Source: a bacterium (GTDB taxonomy: Bacteria > Patescibacteriota > Minisyncoccia > Minisyncoccales > JAUYFS01). Taken from it: DNA of 35,118 nucleotides. The stretch lies in assembly GCA_030689665.1 (NCBI GenBank), contig JAUYFS010000007.1, positions 1 to 35,118 on the forward strand, given 5' to 3'. Below, piece after piece: positions 23,662 through 33,023 of this stretch (positions within the stretch are counted from its first letter, which is position 1; every line of letters begins with the position of its first letter). The notes under the pieces are model-generated. The model ran no database searches, was not told where the DNA came from, and saw nothing but the letters and a program-made list of their open reading frames with translations. Made by a program: the position numbers and the translations under genes.

Positions 23662-23691
23662 TCCGCAAGCTGTCGGAATTAGAAATTTTTT

Positions 23692-24396
23692 ATGCTTACC
23701 ATTGTTATTCCCAAATTAAACGAAGAAGAATATTTGCCGGGTCTTTTGAATTCAATCAAGGAACAGAATTACAATGATTTGGAAATTATTGTTTCTGACG
23801 CTGGTTCAAACGACAGGACCTTAGAAATCGCAAAAAACTATGGCTGCAGGATTGTCAAAGGCGGTTTGCCGTCAGTTGGAAAAAACAATGGCGCCAGGCA
23901 AGCAAAAGGAGATGTGATTATTTTCATGGACGCTGATATGAAACTAAACAAAGATGAATTGAAAGACGCCTTGAAGGAATTCAAAGCAAGGAATTTGGAT
24001 GTTGCCACCAGTCAGTTGCGTTCTTTGGAAAAAGGATTTTTCGGAGAAATAGTTTTACATTTATTCTATAATTTTCCGATAACAGCCCTTGAAAATATAA
24101 TTCCGCACGGTGTTGGATTTATAGCAATAAAGAAAAAATTATTTGATAATTTAAATGGTTTTGACGAAAAAGTTATTTTAGCCGAAGATATTGACCTTAT
24201 CAGGCGGGCAGCCAAAAAGAGTAAATTTGGGATTTTAAGAAATACCAAGCCATTTTATTCTTTGAGAAGATTTGAAAAAGAAGGTTGGATAAAAGCATTT
24301 GTTAAATATTTTATTTCTGAGATTTATTCTTTAATTTTTGGGCCTGACAGAAAACAAAAAATTAAATTCCGATTTAACCATTATAAAGAAAAATAA
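23692..24396 (+). CDS. Family 2 glycosyltransferase
   Basis: A GT-A fold enzyme that transfers a sugar from a nucleotide donor. VIPKLNEEEYLPGLL starts the Rossmann-like half; DAGSND (36-41) replaces the usual DxSxD, MDADM (Asp80, Asp82) is the metal-binding DXD, and AEDIDLIRR is the ED acceptor-side motif. The C-terminus (about 200-225) is an amphipathic helical stretch without a clear membrane helix. Length 234 is typical. It lies four bases before a second GT2 gene, so the two are coexpressed. Confidence 0.88.
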   Translation: MLTIVIPKLNEEEYLPGLLNSIKEQNYNDLEIIVSDAGSNDRTLEIAKNYGCRIVKGGLPSVGKNNGARQAKGDVIIFMDADMKLNKDELKDALKEFKARNLDVATSQLRSLEKGFFGEIVLHLFYNFPITALENIIPHGVGFIAIKKKLFDNLNGFDEKVILAEDIDLIRRAAKKSKFGILRNTKPFYSLRRFEKEGWIKAFVKYFISEIYSLIFGPDRKQKIKFRFNHYKEK

Positions 24397-24400
24397 ATAT

Positions 24401-25156
24401 ATGCCGATTATTGCAACAAAAAGCGAAAATTTTTCTGAAAATCCTGATGAAAAAAAAGAAATTATTTCATGTATAATCCCTTTTTACAATGAAGAAAAAA
24501 GAATTTCTTCGGTTTTAAAAGCAATAAGCCAGATAAAAGGAATTTCGGAAATAATCTGCATTGATGACGGCTCTACTGACAATACCTCGGCATTAGTTGA
24601 AAATACTTTTTCCAAAATAAGACTGATAAAATTGGGAAAAAACAAAGGCAAGTCAGCAGCTATTGAAAACGGCTTGACTTTTGTGAAAACCAGATATGTT
24701 TTTTTAATTGATTCTGATTTAAATAACCTTAACATTGAAAAAATAGAAAAGGCAATAAATGCCGTAAAAACGGAAGACTCTATTGATATGTTCATTTTTA
24801 AAATAATAACAACCCCCACCTGGCTTTTGTTTCTAGTAAAGTTTTTTAGAGGCGATGTTATAGCTTCTGGGCATCGGATTTTAAAAACAGCGGATTTAAG
24901 ACAGGTTTTTTCCAGCAGAAAGCCCAAAAATTACCAACTGGAAGTGGCAATTAACGAGTATATGATGGAAAACAAGAAAAAGTGCTTTTGGCTGGAAGGA
25001 ATTGGCACAAATCCCCATAAATCAGAAAAAACCAATCTTAAGGGCTGGATTGACGATTTAACAGTTATTTTATTGCTATTTGGATATCTTGGCGTTTTTA
25101 ATTGGCTTAAACAGTATTTTTTATTTTGCAAGAAAGGGTATGAAAAACAAATTTAG
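24401..25156 (+). CDS. Family 2 glycosyltransferase, second copy
   Basis: A 251-residue GT-A enzyme with the dolichol-phosphate-sugar-synthase-like opening IISCIIPFYNEEKRISSVL, then CIDDGSTD at 53-60 and FLIDSDLNN (Asp104, Asp106) as DXD. It is distinct from the preceding GT2, not a recent duplicate. The C-terminus has one hydrophobic stretch (about 218-242). Start 24401 is chosen, four bases after the previous stop; the ATG at 24338 would overlap the preceding gene by 59 bases. Substrate unknown; the envelope operon context suggests glycan assembly. Confidence 0.87.
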   Translation: MPIIATKSENFSENPDEKKEIISCIIPFYNEEKRISSVLKAISQIKGISEIICIDDGSTDNTSALVENTFSKIRLIKLGKNKGKSAAIENGLTFVKTRYVFLIDSDLNNLNIEKIEKAINAVKTEDSIDMFIFKIITTPTWLLFLVKFFRGDVIASGHRILKTADLRQVFSSRKPKNYQLEVAINEYMMENKKKCFWLEGIGTNPHKSEKTNLKGWIDDLTVILLLFGYLGVFNWLKQYFLFCKKGYEKQI

Positions 25157-25168
25157 GTTTTGAGGGGA

Positions 25169-25196
25169 TTGATTTTTACAAACTTTTGTATAAAAT
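25169..25196 (+). promoter_or_regulatory. Probable promoter of the HtrA-type protease
   Basis: TTGATT (25169-25174), a 16-bp spacer and TAAAAT (25191-25196) sit 12 bases before the ATG. No Shine-Dalgarno sequence follows. Confidence 0.45.
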
Positions 25197-25208
25197 AAGC
25201 TTAGAAAT

Positions 25209-26636
25209 ATGAAAATTTTTGATTTTTTAATAAAATTTTTAAAAGAAACAAACCAATATTGTGAAAAAAACAAAAGGATTGTTTTGGAGAAAACCAAGCC
25301 CTATTTTGAGTTTTTGAAAAAAGAAATTGAGGCAAAAAAACAGCAATATTCAGGAGCTCTAAAAAAAATTGTTAGTTTTGCCGTTTGGACCATATTTATA
25401 CTTTTGGTTGGGTTTGTTGGCGGAGCTTTCGGCGGTTCTTATTTTTATTTTAAGGGCCAGAATTTTCTTTATGATTTAAAAAATGAAATTTTACTAAACA
25501 GGCCTTCCCAGATAACCAAGGTAATAGACAAAACAACATATCTTCCTCAAACTTCGCAGGAAGAAGCGACAATAAAAGTTGTTAACAAGGCCTCTCCGGC
25601 AGTTGTGACAATCATTATAACCAAAAAAGTCCCGGTTTATGAACAATATTATTCCAACCCTCTTAACCAGAGCCCTTTTGGAGATTTATTTGAACTTCAA
25701 ATTCCCAGAATAAGGCAAAAAGGCACAGAAAAGAAAAAAGTTGGCACTGGCACGGGTTTTATTATTTCTTCAGACGGATTAATTTTGACGAACAAACATG
25801 TTGTCAGCGACAAAGAAGCGGAATTCACGGTAGCGATGTCAGATCAAAAACTTTTTAAGGCAAAGGTTTTAGCCCTTGACCCATTTAATGACATAGCGAT
25901 TGTAAAAATTGAAAGGGATAAAATTATAGGCAATTCAGGCGAATTAAAAGAGCAAAATTTTCCGTATTTAATTCTTGGCGATTCTGAAAAAATTCAAATC
26001 GGCCAGACAGTAATCGCGATTGGCAATCCCTTGGGCGAATTTCAGAATACTGTTTCAGTTGGCGTTATTTCCGGGCTTGGAAGAAGTATCACGGCCTCAG
26101 GCGGAGGAATGACTGAAACTATTGACGATGTTATTCAAACAGATGCGGCAATTAACAAAGGAAATTCGGGTGGACCCCTTCTTAATCTTAGGGGCGAGGT
26201 GATTGGAATAAACACGGCAATGGTTGAGGGCGCGGAAAGTTTGGGTTTTGCAACGCCAATAAACGGAGCGAAAAAAGATGTAGATAGTTTTAGAAAAACA
26301 GGAAAAATCAGATACCCATTTTTTGGAATAAGATATGTTATGATAACCCCGGACATTAAAGAGGAAAAAGGGCTTCCAACTAATTATGGGGCGTGGATTT
26401 CTAAGGGCAGCAACGCTGGAGATGTTGCGATTGTTCCGGGCTCTGCGGCTGAAAAGGCCGGCTTAAAAGAAAATGACATAGTTTTGGAAATCGGCGGACA
26501 AAAAATAGACATAGATAATAAATTAAGCAAGGTGATTCAAAAATATAATCCGGGAAACGAAGTAAGCGTAAAAGCGATAAGGGGCAAAGAAATAATGAAT
26601 TTTATCGTTACTCTCGGAGAAAAAACCAGCGATTAA
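25209..26636 (+). CDS. HtrA/DegP-type serine protease with PDZ domain
   Basis: Envelope quality-control protease. Residues 1-52 are a charged, helical cytoplasmic segment; one membrane helix (about 53-78) with a Gly-rich end follows. The trypsin-like domain has His197 in LTNKHVVS, Asp228 in FNDIAIVKI and Ser320 in NKGNSGGPLL, so the triad is complete. One C-terminal PDZ domain (about 380-470, with VVPGSAAEKAGLKENDIVLEI) is present. The cytoplasmic start is longer than in most HtrA proteins. It stands just before clpB, groES and groEL, and a stress-response role is consistent. Confidence 0.93.
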   Translation: MKIFDFLIKFLKETNQYCEKNKRIVLEKTKPYFEFLKKEIEAKKQQYSGALKKIVSFAVWTIFILLVGFVGGAFGGSYFYFKGQNFLYDLKNEILLNRPSQITKVIDKTTYLPQTSQEEATIKVVNKASPAVVTIIITKKVPVYEQYYSNPLNQSPFGDLFELQIPRIRQKGTEKKKVGTGTGFIISSDGLILTNKHVVSDKEAEFTVAMSDQKLFKAKVLALDPFNDIAIVKIERDKIIGNSGELKEQNFPYLILGDSEKIQIGQTVIAIGNPLGEFQNTVSVGVISGLGRSITASGGGMTETIDDVIQTDAAINKGNSGGPLLNLRGEVIGINTAMVEGAESLGFATPINGAKKDVDSFRKTGKIRYPFFGIRYVMITPDIKEEKGLPTNYGAWISKGSNAGDVAIVPGSAAEKAGLKENDIVLEIGGQKIDIDNKLSKVIQKYNPGNEVSVKAIRGKEIMNFIVTLGEKTSD

Positions 26637-26746
26637 ATTCACCCTCCCAAATTTTTGGGTCAGGTGAATTATGGTCAAAAAAAGAGTTAAAATTAAATAA
26701 AAATTAACATTCTCCGATTTTTGGAAAACCAAAAACTTGGGAGGGT
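26636..26746 (+). promoter_or_regulatory. clpB leader: switchable stem covering the Shine-Dalgarno site
   Basis: ACCCTCCCAA at 26641-26650, extended to 26658, pairs with 26729-26746 over 18 positions with one mismatch. The 3' arm holds GGGAGGG (26739-26745), nine bases before the clpB ATG. A rival local fold pairs AATTCACC (26636-26643) with GGTGAATT (26663-26670) around CCCAA/TTGGG, which would free the Shine-Dalgarno arm. The leader resembles the groEL leader along its length. Promoter position is unclear. Confidence 0.6.
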
Positions 26747-26754
26747 AAAAAACA

Positions 26755-29418
26755 ATGTTTGGTCCTAATTTTACAAAAAAAGCTCACGAAGCGGTTATGT
26801 TGGCGCAAAATATGGCGCAGCAAAGAGGCCAGCAGCAAGTTGACGCTTTGCATATTTTGCTGTCTTTGATTAGCCAGGAAGATACGATTATTCCTGTTGT
26901 TTTTAATAAACTGGGAATTGACAGTTCTAATTTAAAACAAACCGTGGAACAATCTTTGAGATTTATTCCCACAATTTCCAAAACAATCCAAACTGGCAGC
27001 CAGTTATATTTAACGCAGGATTTGGCAAAGGTATTGGAACAGGCAAAAGATGAAATGATAAAAATGGGAGACGAGTTTATTTCGCCCGAGCATTTATTTT
27101 TAGCTTTGTTGATTAGTTCCAGCAAAGCCAGAGAAATTTTGGAGCAAGTTGAAATAATTGAATTTGGAAAAACAACGGCAACAGGGAAAACAAAACTTGA
27201 TTATGATAATGCGCTGAAAATTATAAAAGAAATAAGGGGCGACCAAAAAATAACAGACCCGGAACCGGAAACAAAATTTCAAATTATTGAAAAATACTCA
27301 AGAAGTCTTACCGCTTTGGCAAGGAAGGGGAAATTGGACCCGGTTATAGGAAGAGACGATGAAATCAGGAGGATAATGCAGGTTTTATCAAGAAGGACAA
27401 AAAACAACCCGGTTTTGATTGGAGAGGCGGGAGTGGGAAAAACTGCTGTTGTTGAAGGTTTGGCTCAGAAAATTATCAGGGGTGATATTCCTGAAAGCTT
27501 AAAAGATAAAGAAATAATCGCCCTGGACTTAGGTTCTTTAATCGCCGGCACAAAATTCAGGGGCGAGTTTGAAGATAGGTTAAAAGGAATGGTAAAAGAA
27601 ATAGAAAAATCGTCCGGCAAATATATTTTGTTTATAGACGAGCTTCACACTTTGATAGGCGCTGGCGCGGCAGAAGGCGCGATTGACGCTTCAAATCTTT
27701 TGAAACCGGCTCTGGCAAGGGGCGAATTAAGGGCAATTGGAGCAACCACCTTAAAGGAATACCAAAAATACATAGAAAAAGACCCTGCTTTTGAAAGAAG
27801 ATTCCAGCCGATTTATGTTTCCGAACCAAGCAAGGATGACACCATAGCCATTTTAAGGGGATTAAAAGAAAAATATGAACTTCATCACGGAGTGAAAATA
27901 AAAGATGCGGCTTTGGTTGCGGCCGCCGAGCTTTCTTCTCGTTATATTACTGACAGATTTTTGCCCGACAAAGCGGTTGATTTAATTGACGAAGCGGCTT
28001 CTTCATTAAGATTGGAAATTGAATCAGAGCCGATTGATTTGGCAAAACTAAAAGAAGAAATCGCAAAGCGCGAGGTTGAAAAAGAAATTTTAAAAAAAGA
28101 AAAAGACGCGCGCTCCAAACAAAAATTAAAAGTTATTGAGAAAACAACAGTTGATTTAAAAGAAAAAGCAAAAGGAATTGAAACTCGTTGGTTGAGAGAA
28201 AAAGAACTTATTGATGAAATAAAAACAGAAAGAAACAGAATAGACAAACTTGTTTATGAAAGCGAAGTGGCTCAGAGGCAGGGCGAACTTCAAAAAGTGG
28301 CTGAAATAAAATACGGAAAAATTCCTGAGATTCAGAAAGAAATCAAAAAATCAGAGAAAAAACTTTCAGAAATTCAGAAGGATTCGCCGATTTTAAAAGA
28401 AGAAGTTATTGAAGAAGACATTGCGAAAGTTGTTTCAAAATGGACAGGTATTCCTTTAACCAGATTGATTGAGGAAGAGGCGGAAAAACTGGAAAAAATT
28501 GAAGAGTTTTTGAAAAAAAGAATAGTGGGACAGGATAAAGCGGTTATCGCTGTTTCCAACGCAATTAGAAGGGCAAGGTCTGGAATTTCGGAAGAAAACA
28601 GGCCGCTTGGTTCTTTTATGTTTCTGGGCCCTACTGGAGTTGGTAAAACAGAGTTGGCAAAAGCATTGGCAGAATTTTTATTCAACAACGAAAACGCAAT
28701 TGTTCGTTTGGATATGTCTGAATTTATGGAAAAATACTCAGTTTCCAGATTAATCGGTTCTCCTCCGGGATATGTTGGTTATGAAGAAGGGGGGCAATTA
28801 ACGGAAAAAATCAGAAGAAGGCCGTACAGCATTGTTCTTTTAGACGAGGTGGAAAAAGCGCACCCAGAGGTTTTTAATATTCTCTTGCAAATTTTGGAAG
28901 ATGGCCGTTTGACTGACGCCAAAGGCAGAATGACCTCATTTAAAAATACAATTTTAATAATGACTTCCAATATCGGCTCTGAATATATTTCACAAATGAG
29001 CGAGCTTGGGTTTTTAGCTGGTAAAGATGGAGCAAGAAGAGAAACTCTAAAAGAAAAAGTTTTTGACTCCCTAAAAGAGAAATTCAGACCGGAATTTCTT
29101 AACAGAATAGATGAAACAATAATTTTTAATTATTTAACAAAAGAAAACATAAGCAAAATAGTTAATTTAGAATTGAATAAATTAAAGACAAGATTGGAAA
29201 AGAAAAAAATTGAAATTAAAATTGAGGAAAAAACCAAAAAATTATTGGCAGAAAGGGGATTTGACCCGGTTCTCGGCGCTCGTCCTTTGCGAAGAGTTAT
29301 TCAACAGCTGATTTTAGACCCTTTGGCTTTGAAAATTATCAAAGGAGAAATCAAAGAAGGCGAGGCTGTTATTGTTGATTTGGACGCCAAAAAAGAAATA
29401 CAATTCTCAGTCAGATAA
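26755..29418 (+). CDS. clpB: ClpB-like disaggregase with a ClpP-loop-like LGF
   Basis: Hsp100 double-ring ATPase that threads aggregated or tagged proteins. Order: Clp N-domain repeats (1-145), AAA-1 with GEAGVGKT (223-230) and [12 protein letters not shown], a full-length ClpB-type middle coiled coil (about 410-530, with [14 protein letters not shown]), and AAA-2 with GPTGVGKT (625-632) and [14 protein letters not shown]. The 887-residue length and middle domain say ClpB. LGF at 751-753, however, lies in a loop as long as that of ClpC, where VGF docks on ClpP; E. coli ClpB has a shorter loop without it. ClpC is therefore the alternative name. Its Shine-Dalgarno site is in a stem. Confidence 0.93.
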   Translation: MFGPNFTKKAHEAVMLAQNMAQQRGQQQVDALHILLSLISQEDTIIPVVFNKLGIDSSNLKQTVEQSLRFIPTISKTIQTGSQLYLTQDLAKVLEQAKDEMIKMGDEFISPEHLFLALLISSSKAREILEQVEIIEFGKTTATGKTKLDYDNALKIIKEIRGDQKITDPEPETKFQIIEKYSRSLTALARKGKLDPVIGRDDEIRRIMQVLSRRTKNNPVLIGEAGVGKTAVVEGLAQKIIRGDIPESLKDKEIIALDLGSLIAGTKFRGEFEDRLKGMVKEIEKSSGKYILFIDELHTLIGAGAAEGAIDASNLLKPALARGELRAIGATTLKEYQKYIEKDPAFERRFQPIYVSEPSKDDTIAILRGLKEKYELHHGVKIKDAALVAAAELSSRYITDRFLPDKAVDLIDEAASSLRLEIESEPIDLAKLKEEIAKREVEKEILKKEKDARSKQKLKVIEKTTVDLKEKAKGIETRWLREKELIDEIKTERNRIDKLVYESEVAQRQGELQKVAEIKYGKIPEIQKEIKKSEKKLSEIQKDSPILKEEVIEEDIAKVVSKWTGIPLTRLIEEEAEKLEKIEEFLKKRIVGQDKAVIAVSNAIRRARSGISEENRPLGSFMFLGPTGVGKTELAKALAEFLFNNENAIVRLDMSEFMEKYSVSRLIGSPPGYVGYEEGGQLTEKIRRRPYSIVLLDEVEKAHPEVFNILLQILEDGRLTDAKGRMTSFKNTILIMTSNIGSEYISQMSELGFLAGKDGARRETLKEKVFDSLKEKFRPEFLNRIDETIIFNYLTKENISKIVNLELNKLKTRLEKKKIEIKIEEKTKKLLAERGFDPVLGARPLRRVIQQLILDPLALKIIKGEIKEGEAVIVDLDAKKEIQFSVR

Positions 29419-29432
29419 AGATTTATACTTCC

Positions 29433-29461
29433 TTGACAAAAATTTTATAAGGAGTTAATTT
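29433..29461 (+). promoter_or_regulatory. groES promoter
   Basis: TTGACA (29433-29438), a 17-bp spacer and TAATTT (29456-29461). The start point would fall inside the CIRCE-like repeat immediately downstream, the usual geometry for repression. Confidence 0.55.
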
Positions 29462-29465
29462 TAAA

Positions 29466-29492
29466 TTAGCAGTCAATAGTCGAGATTGCTAA
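29466..29492. promoter_or_regulatory. CIRCE-like HrcA operator before groES
   Basis: TTAGCAGTC (29466-29474), nine bases, GATTGCTAA (29484-29492). The CIRCE consensus is TTAGCACTC-N9-GAGTGCTAA, so each half differs at one position, and the nine-base spacing is exact. Flanking AAA and TTT extend the palindrome. HrcA control of groESL is inferred; hrcA itself is not in the window. Confidence 0.75.
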
Positions 29493-29520
29493 TTTTATTA
29501 AAAAAACAACATTAGAAAAA

Positions 29521-29607
29521 GGAGGCCAGTCCTTCTCTGGAGGAGGTCGGGCATCCTACAAACTAAAAATTCACCCTCCTAAATTTTCATAGAAAAATTT
29601 TGGAGGG
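29521..29607 (+). promoter_or_regulatory. groES leader: competing GGAGG sites and compact stem
   Basis: CCCTCC (29574-29579) plus TAAATTTT pairs with AAAATTTTGGAGGG (29594-29607) in a hairpin with 13 paired positions, one mismatch and a six-base loop. The same CCCTCC could instead pair with GGAGG at 29521-29525 or the GGAGGAGG at 29539-29546, so three sites compete. The stem's GGAGGG lies 23 bases from the ATG, too far for ordinary Shine-Dalgarno use, so the effect in groES may differ from clpB and groEL. A CCAG/CTGG hairpin lies at 29526-29540. Confidence 0.5.
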
Positions 29608-29630
29608 CAAGAAAATTAAAAACAAAAAAA

Positions 29631-29924
29631 ATGAACATAAAACCATTAGCAGACCATATTTTAATAGAGCCGATAAAAAAAGAAGAAAAAAGTCAGGCAG
29701 GAATTTTATTGCCGGAAACAACTGAAAAAGAAAGGCCGGAAGAAGGAAGAGTAATAGAAGTTGGGCCAGGGAGAAAAAATTCATCTGGCAAAATAATCCC
29801 TTTGGATATCAAAAAAGGAGATTTAGTTATTTTTTCAAAATACGGGCCAACAGAAATTAAAATAAAAGGCAAAGAATATCTTATTGCCAAAGAAGACGAT
29901 ATTTTGGCTATTATTGGAAAATAA
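29631..29924 (+). CDS. groES: Co-chaperonin GroES
   Basis: Ten-kDa lid of the GroEL folding chamber. The 97-residue protein begins MNIKPLADHILIEPIKKEE, the normal opening (KPLxDRVLV-type). The mobile loop is at about 17-32 (EEKSQAGILLPE) and the barrel continues to DDILAIIGK at the end. groEL follows after a 119-base gap that holds its own structured leader, which is longer than usual for a groESL operon. Confidence 0.96.
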   Translation: MNIKPLADHILIEPIKKEEKSQAGILLPETTEKERPEEGRVIEVGPGRKNSSGKIIPLDIKKGDLVIFSKYGPTEIKIKGKEYLIAKEDDILAIIGK

Positions 29925-29928
29925 ATTC

Positions 29929-31666
<1,738 letters not shown>

Positions 31667-31674
31667 TTTCTAAC

Positions 31675-31703
31675 TTGACACAGCGATTTTATTTTGCTAA
31701 CAT
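31675..31703 (+). promoter_or_regulatory. Promoter of orphan transcript 1
   Basis: TTGACA (31675-31680), a 17-bp spacer and TAACAT (31698-31703). No protein gene follows; a terminator ends the unit by about 31766. Confidence 0.6.
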
Positions 31704-31709
31704 CTAATC

Positions 31710-31766
31710 AGTGAGTGCTGTGATTCCAAGACCGGCCTTGCTCGAGTAAGGTCGGTCTTTATTTTC
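31710..31766 (+). ncRNA. Predicted orphan small RNA 1 (about 57 nt)
   Basis: The transcript would run from the promoter to a terminator whose 12-bp stem (31728-31739 with 31748-31759, one G-U) is followed by TATTTT. Its 5' end, AGTGAGTGCTG at 31710-31720, is free of the stem and complementary to 31992-32002 in orphan RNA 2. No start codon with a reading frame is present. The 5' position depends on the inferred start point. Confidence 0.5.
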
Positions 31767-31791
31767 ATGAATCTCACAGTTGTATTGCGAA

Positions 31792-31829
31792 AAAACCGTT
31801 CCGACGAATATCGGGGCGGTTTTATTTTT
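31792..31829 (+). terminator. Second terminator-like hairpin in the groEL-murB gap
   Basis: A 13-bp stem (31792-31804 with 31811-31823), including two G-U pairs, has a six-base loop and is followed by ATTTTT. No clear promoter sits directly before it, so it could back up the terminator of orphan RNA 1. Confidence 0.55.
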
Positions 31830-31945
31830 GGCTTCCTTGACCCCGCCACAATCATTGTATTTTAGAAGGCGGGGCGAGAAGAGGCGTTAAACGAAGCAAA
31901 TAAAAACAAACGTTGATACCTCATATTATAGATATCCTGGTCTCC
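31830..31945. other. Middle of the groEL-murB gap, no gene seen
   Basis: It contains CCCCGCC (31841-31847) with GGCGGGG (31868-31874), a 7-bp stem, and TTGACC (31837-31842) followed 15 bases on by TATTTT, a poor promoter candidate. A-rich sequence without an open frame follows to 31945. I see nothing else in it. Confidence 0.3.
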
Positions 31946-31975
31946 TTGACACGATTTAACCTTGTTTGTTAAAAT
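31946..31975 (+). promoter_or_regulatory. Promoter of orphan transcript 2
   Basis: TTGACA (31946-31951), an 18-bp spacer and TAAAAT (31970-31975). The start point should be near 31982. Confidence 0.6.
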
Positions 31976-31981
31976 AAATTT

Positions 31982-32038
31982 TGACCGAGGGCAGCACTCA
32001 CTATTTTATATTCGGAGTCTACTCCCTCGGTCTTTTTT
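31982..32038 (+). ncRNA. Predicted orphan small RNA 2 (single hairpin)
   Basis: The whole transcript would be one hairpin: GACCGAGGG (31983-31991) with CCCTCGGTC (32024-32032), a six-T tail, and a 32-base loop. The loop presents CAGCACTCACT (31992-32002), the exact complement of the 5' end of orphan RNA 1. An inner ACTC/GAGT pairing is possible. It lies 37 bases before murB; readthrough would feed murB, so attenuation of murB is an alternative. Confidence 0.55.
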
Positions 32039-32074
32039 CTTGTCTAAAAACCGCCAATAAACTAAACTAAAACA

Positions 32075-33010
32075 ATGGAAATAAAAGAGAATATATCTCT
32101 GAAGGGTTTTACTTACTTTAAAATCGGCGGCAATGCCAGATATTTTTGCGCGGCAAAAACAATAAAAGATTTGTCAACGGCATTGGATTTTGCGCGAAAA
32201 AACAACATGGAAATTTTTGTTTTGGGAAATGGCTCAAAAATTTTGGTTTCAGACAATGGTTTTGAAGGATTAGTGATAAAAAACGAAATGAAATTTATAG
32301 AAATGACGGAAAAGGGCAATAATCCTCAATTGGAAGTTGCCAGCGGGGTTATGCTGACGGAATTAGTTGATTTTTGCCTTAAAAATTCTTTGTCAGGAAT
32401 AGAAAAATTATTTGGAATTCCCGCCACAATCGGCGGAATGATTTACAAAAATGCCGGCGCCCATGGATATTCAATTGGAAGCATTACGGAAAAAATAAGA
32501 ATTTTGAATTTAAAGAAAAACAAAATTGAAGAAATCATAAAAGATGAAAAAACTTTTGGCTATAGAACCAGTATTTTTCAAAAAAAACAGGAAATTATTT
32601 TAAGCGCTTTTTTAAGGTTTAAAAAAGAGGAAAATTCAAAAATAAAAGAAACAATTTCCGAAGTGACGAAAAAAAGAATGGAAAGCCAGCCGATAAATTA
32701 CCCGTCAGTCGGTTCAATTTTCAAGAATATACCGGCAAAGAATTTCAGCAAGGAAATTCTGGAAAAAGAGGATTTTCCGATTGTAAATTGTATGGTCTCG
32801 GCAGGGCTTTTGATAGAAAAAATGGGATTAAAAGGAATAAAGCAAGGCGATGCCCAGATTTCGGAAAAACACGCCGGATTTATAATCAATTTGGGCAATG
32901 CCAAAGCAAATGATGTAAGATTTTTGATTGATTTAATAAAAGAAAAGGCAAGGGAAAAATTCCACATTGAAATGAAAGAAGAAGTTGAGTATCTGGGCAA
33001 GTTTTTTTAA
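32075..33010 (+). CDS. murB: UDP-N-acetylenolpyruvoylglucosamine reductase
   Basis: FAD enzyme that reduces UDP-N-acetylenolpyruvoylglucosamine to UDP-N-acetylmuramic acid for peptidoglycan. The family's FAD segments are visible ([25 protein letters not shown], then [18 protein letters not shown]), followed by FGYRTSIFQ. The proton-donor Ser lies in [10 protein letters not shown], and a C-terminal acidic stretch EEVEYLGKF supplies the conserved Glu. The short lid points to the type II form. Length 311 is normal. secA follows after 13 bases. Confidence 0.95.
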   Translation: MEIKENISLKGFTYFKIGGNARYFCAAKTIKDLSTALDFARKNNMEIFVLGNGSKILVSDNGFEGLVIKNEMKFIEMTEKGNNPQLEVASGVMLTELVDFCLKNSLSGIEKLFGIPATIGGMIYKNAGAHGYSIGSITEKIRILNLKKNKIEEIIKDEKTFGYRTSIFQKKQEIILSAFLRFKKEENSKIKETISEVTKKRMESQPINYPSVGSIFKNIPAKNFSKEILEKEDFPIVNCMVSAGLLIEKMGLKGIKQGDAQISEKHAGFIINLGNAKANDVRFLIDLIKEKAREKFHIEMKEEVEYLGKFF

Positions 33011-33023
33011 TTTTTTAAAATTT

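Noticed and set aside
26636-26670. Simple terminator for the HtrA-type gene
   Set aside because: The hairpin AATTCACC/GGTGAATT has no following T-run (ATGGTC follows) and its left arm is part of the conserved chaperone leader motif.
31710-32002. GAGTGCT and AGCACTC as halves of a CIRCE operator
   Set aside because: The two half-like words are about 280 bases apart, in the wrong order, and neither has a partner half at nine bases; complementarity between two RNAs explains them better.
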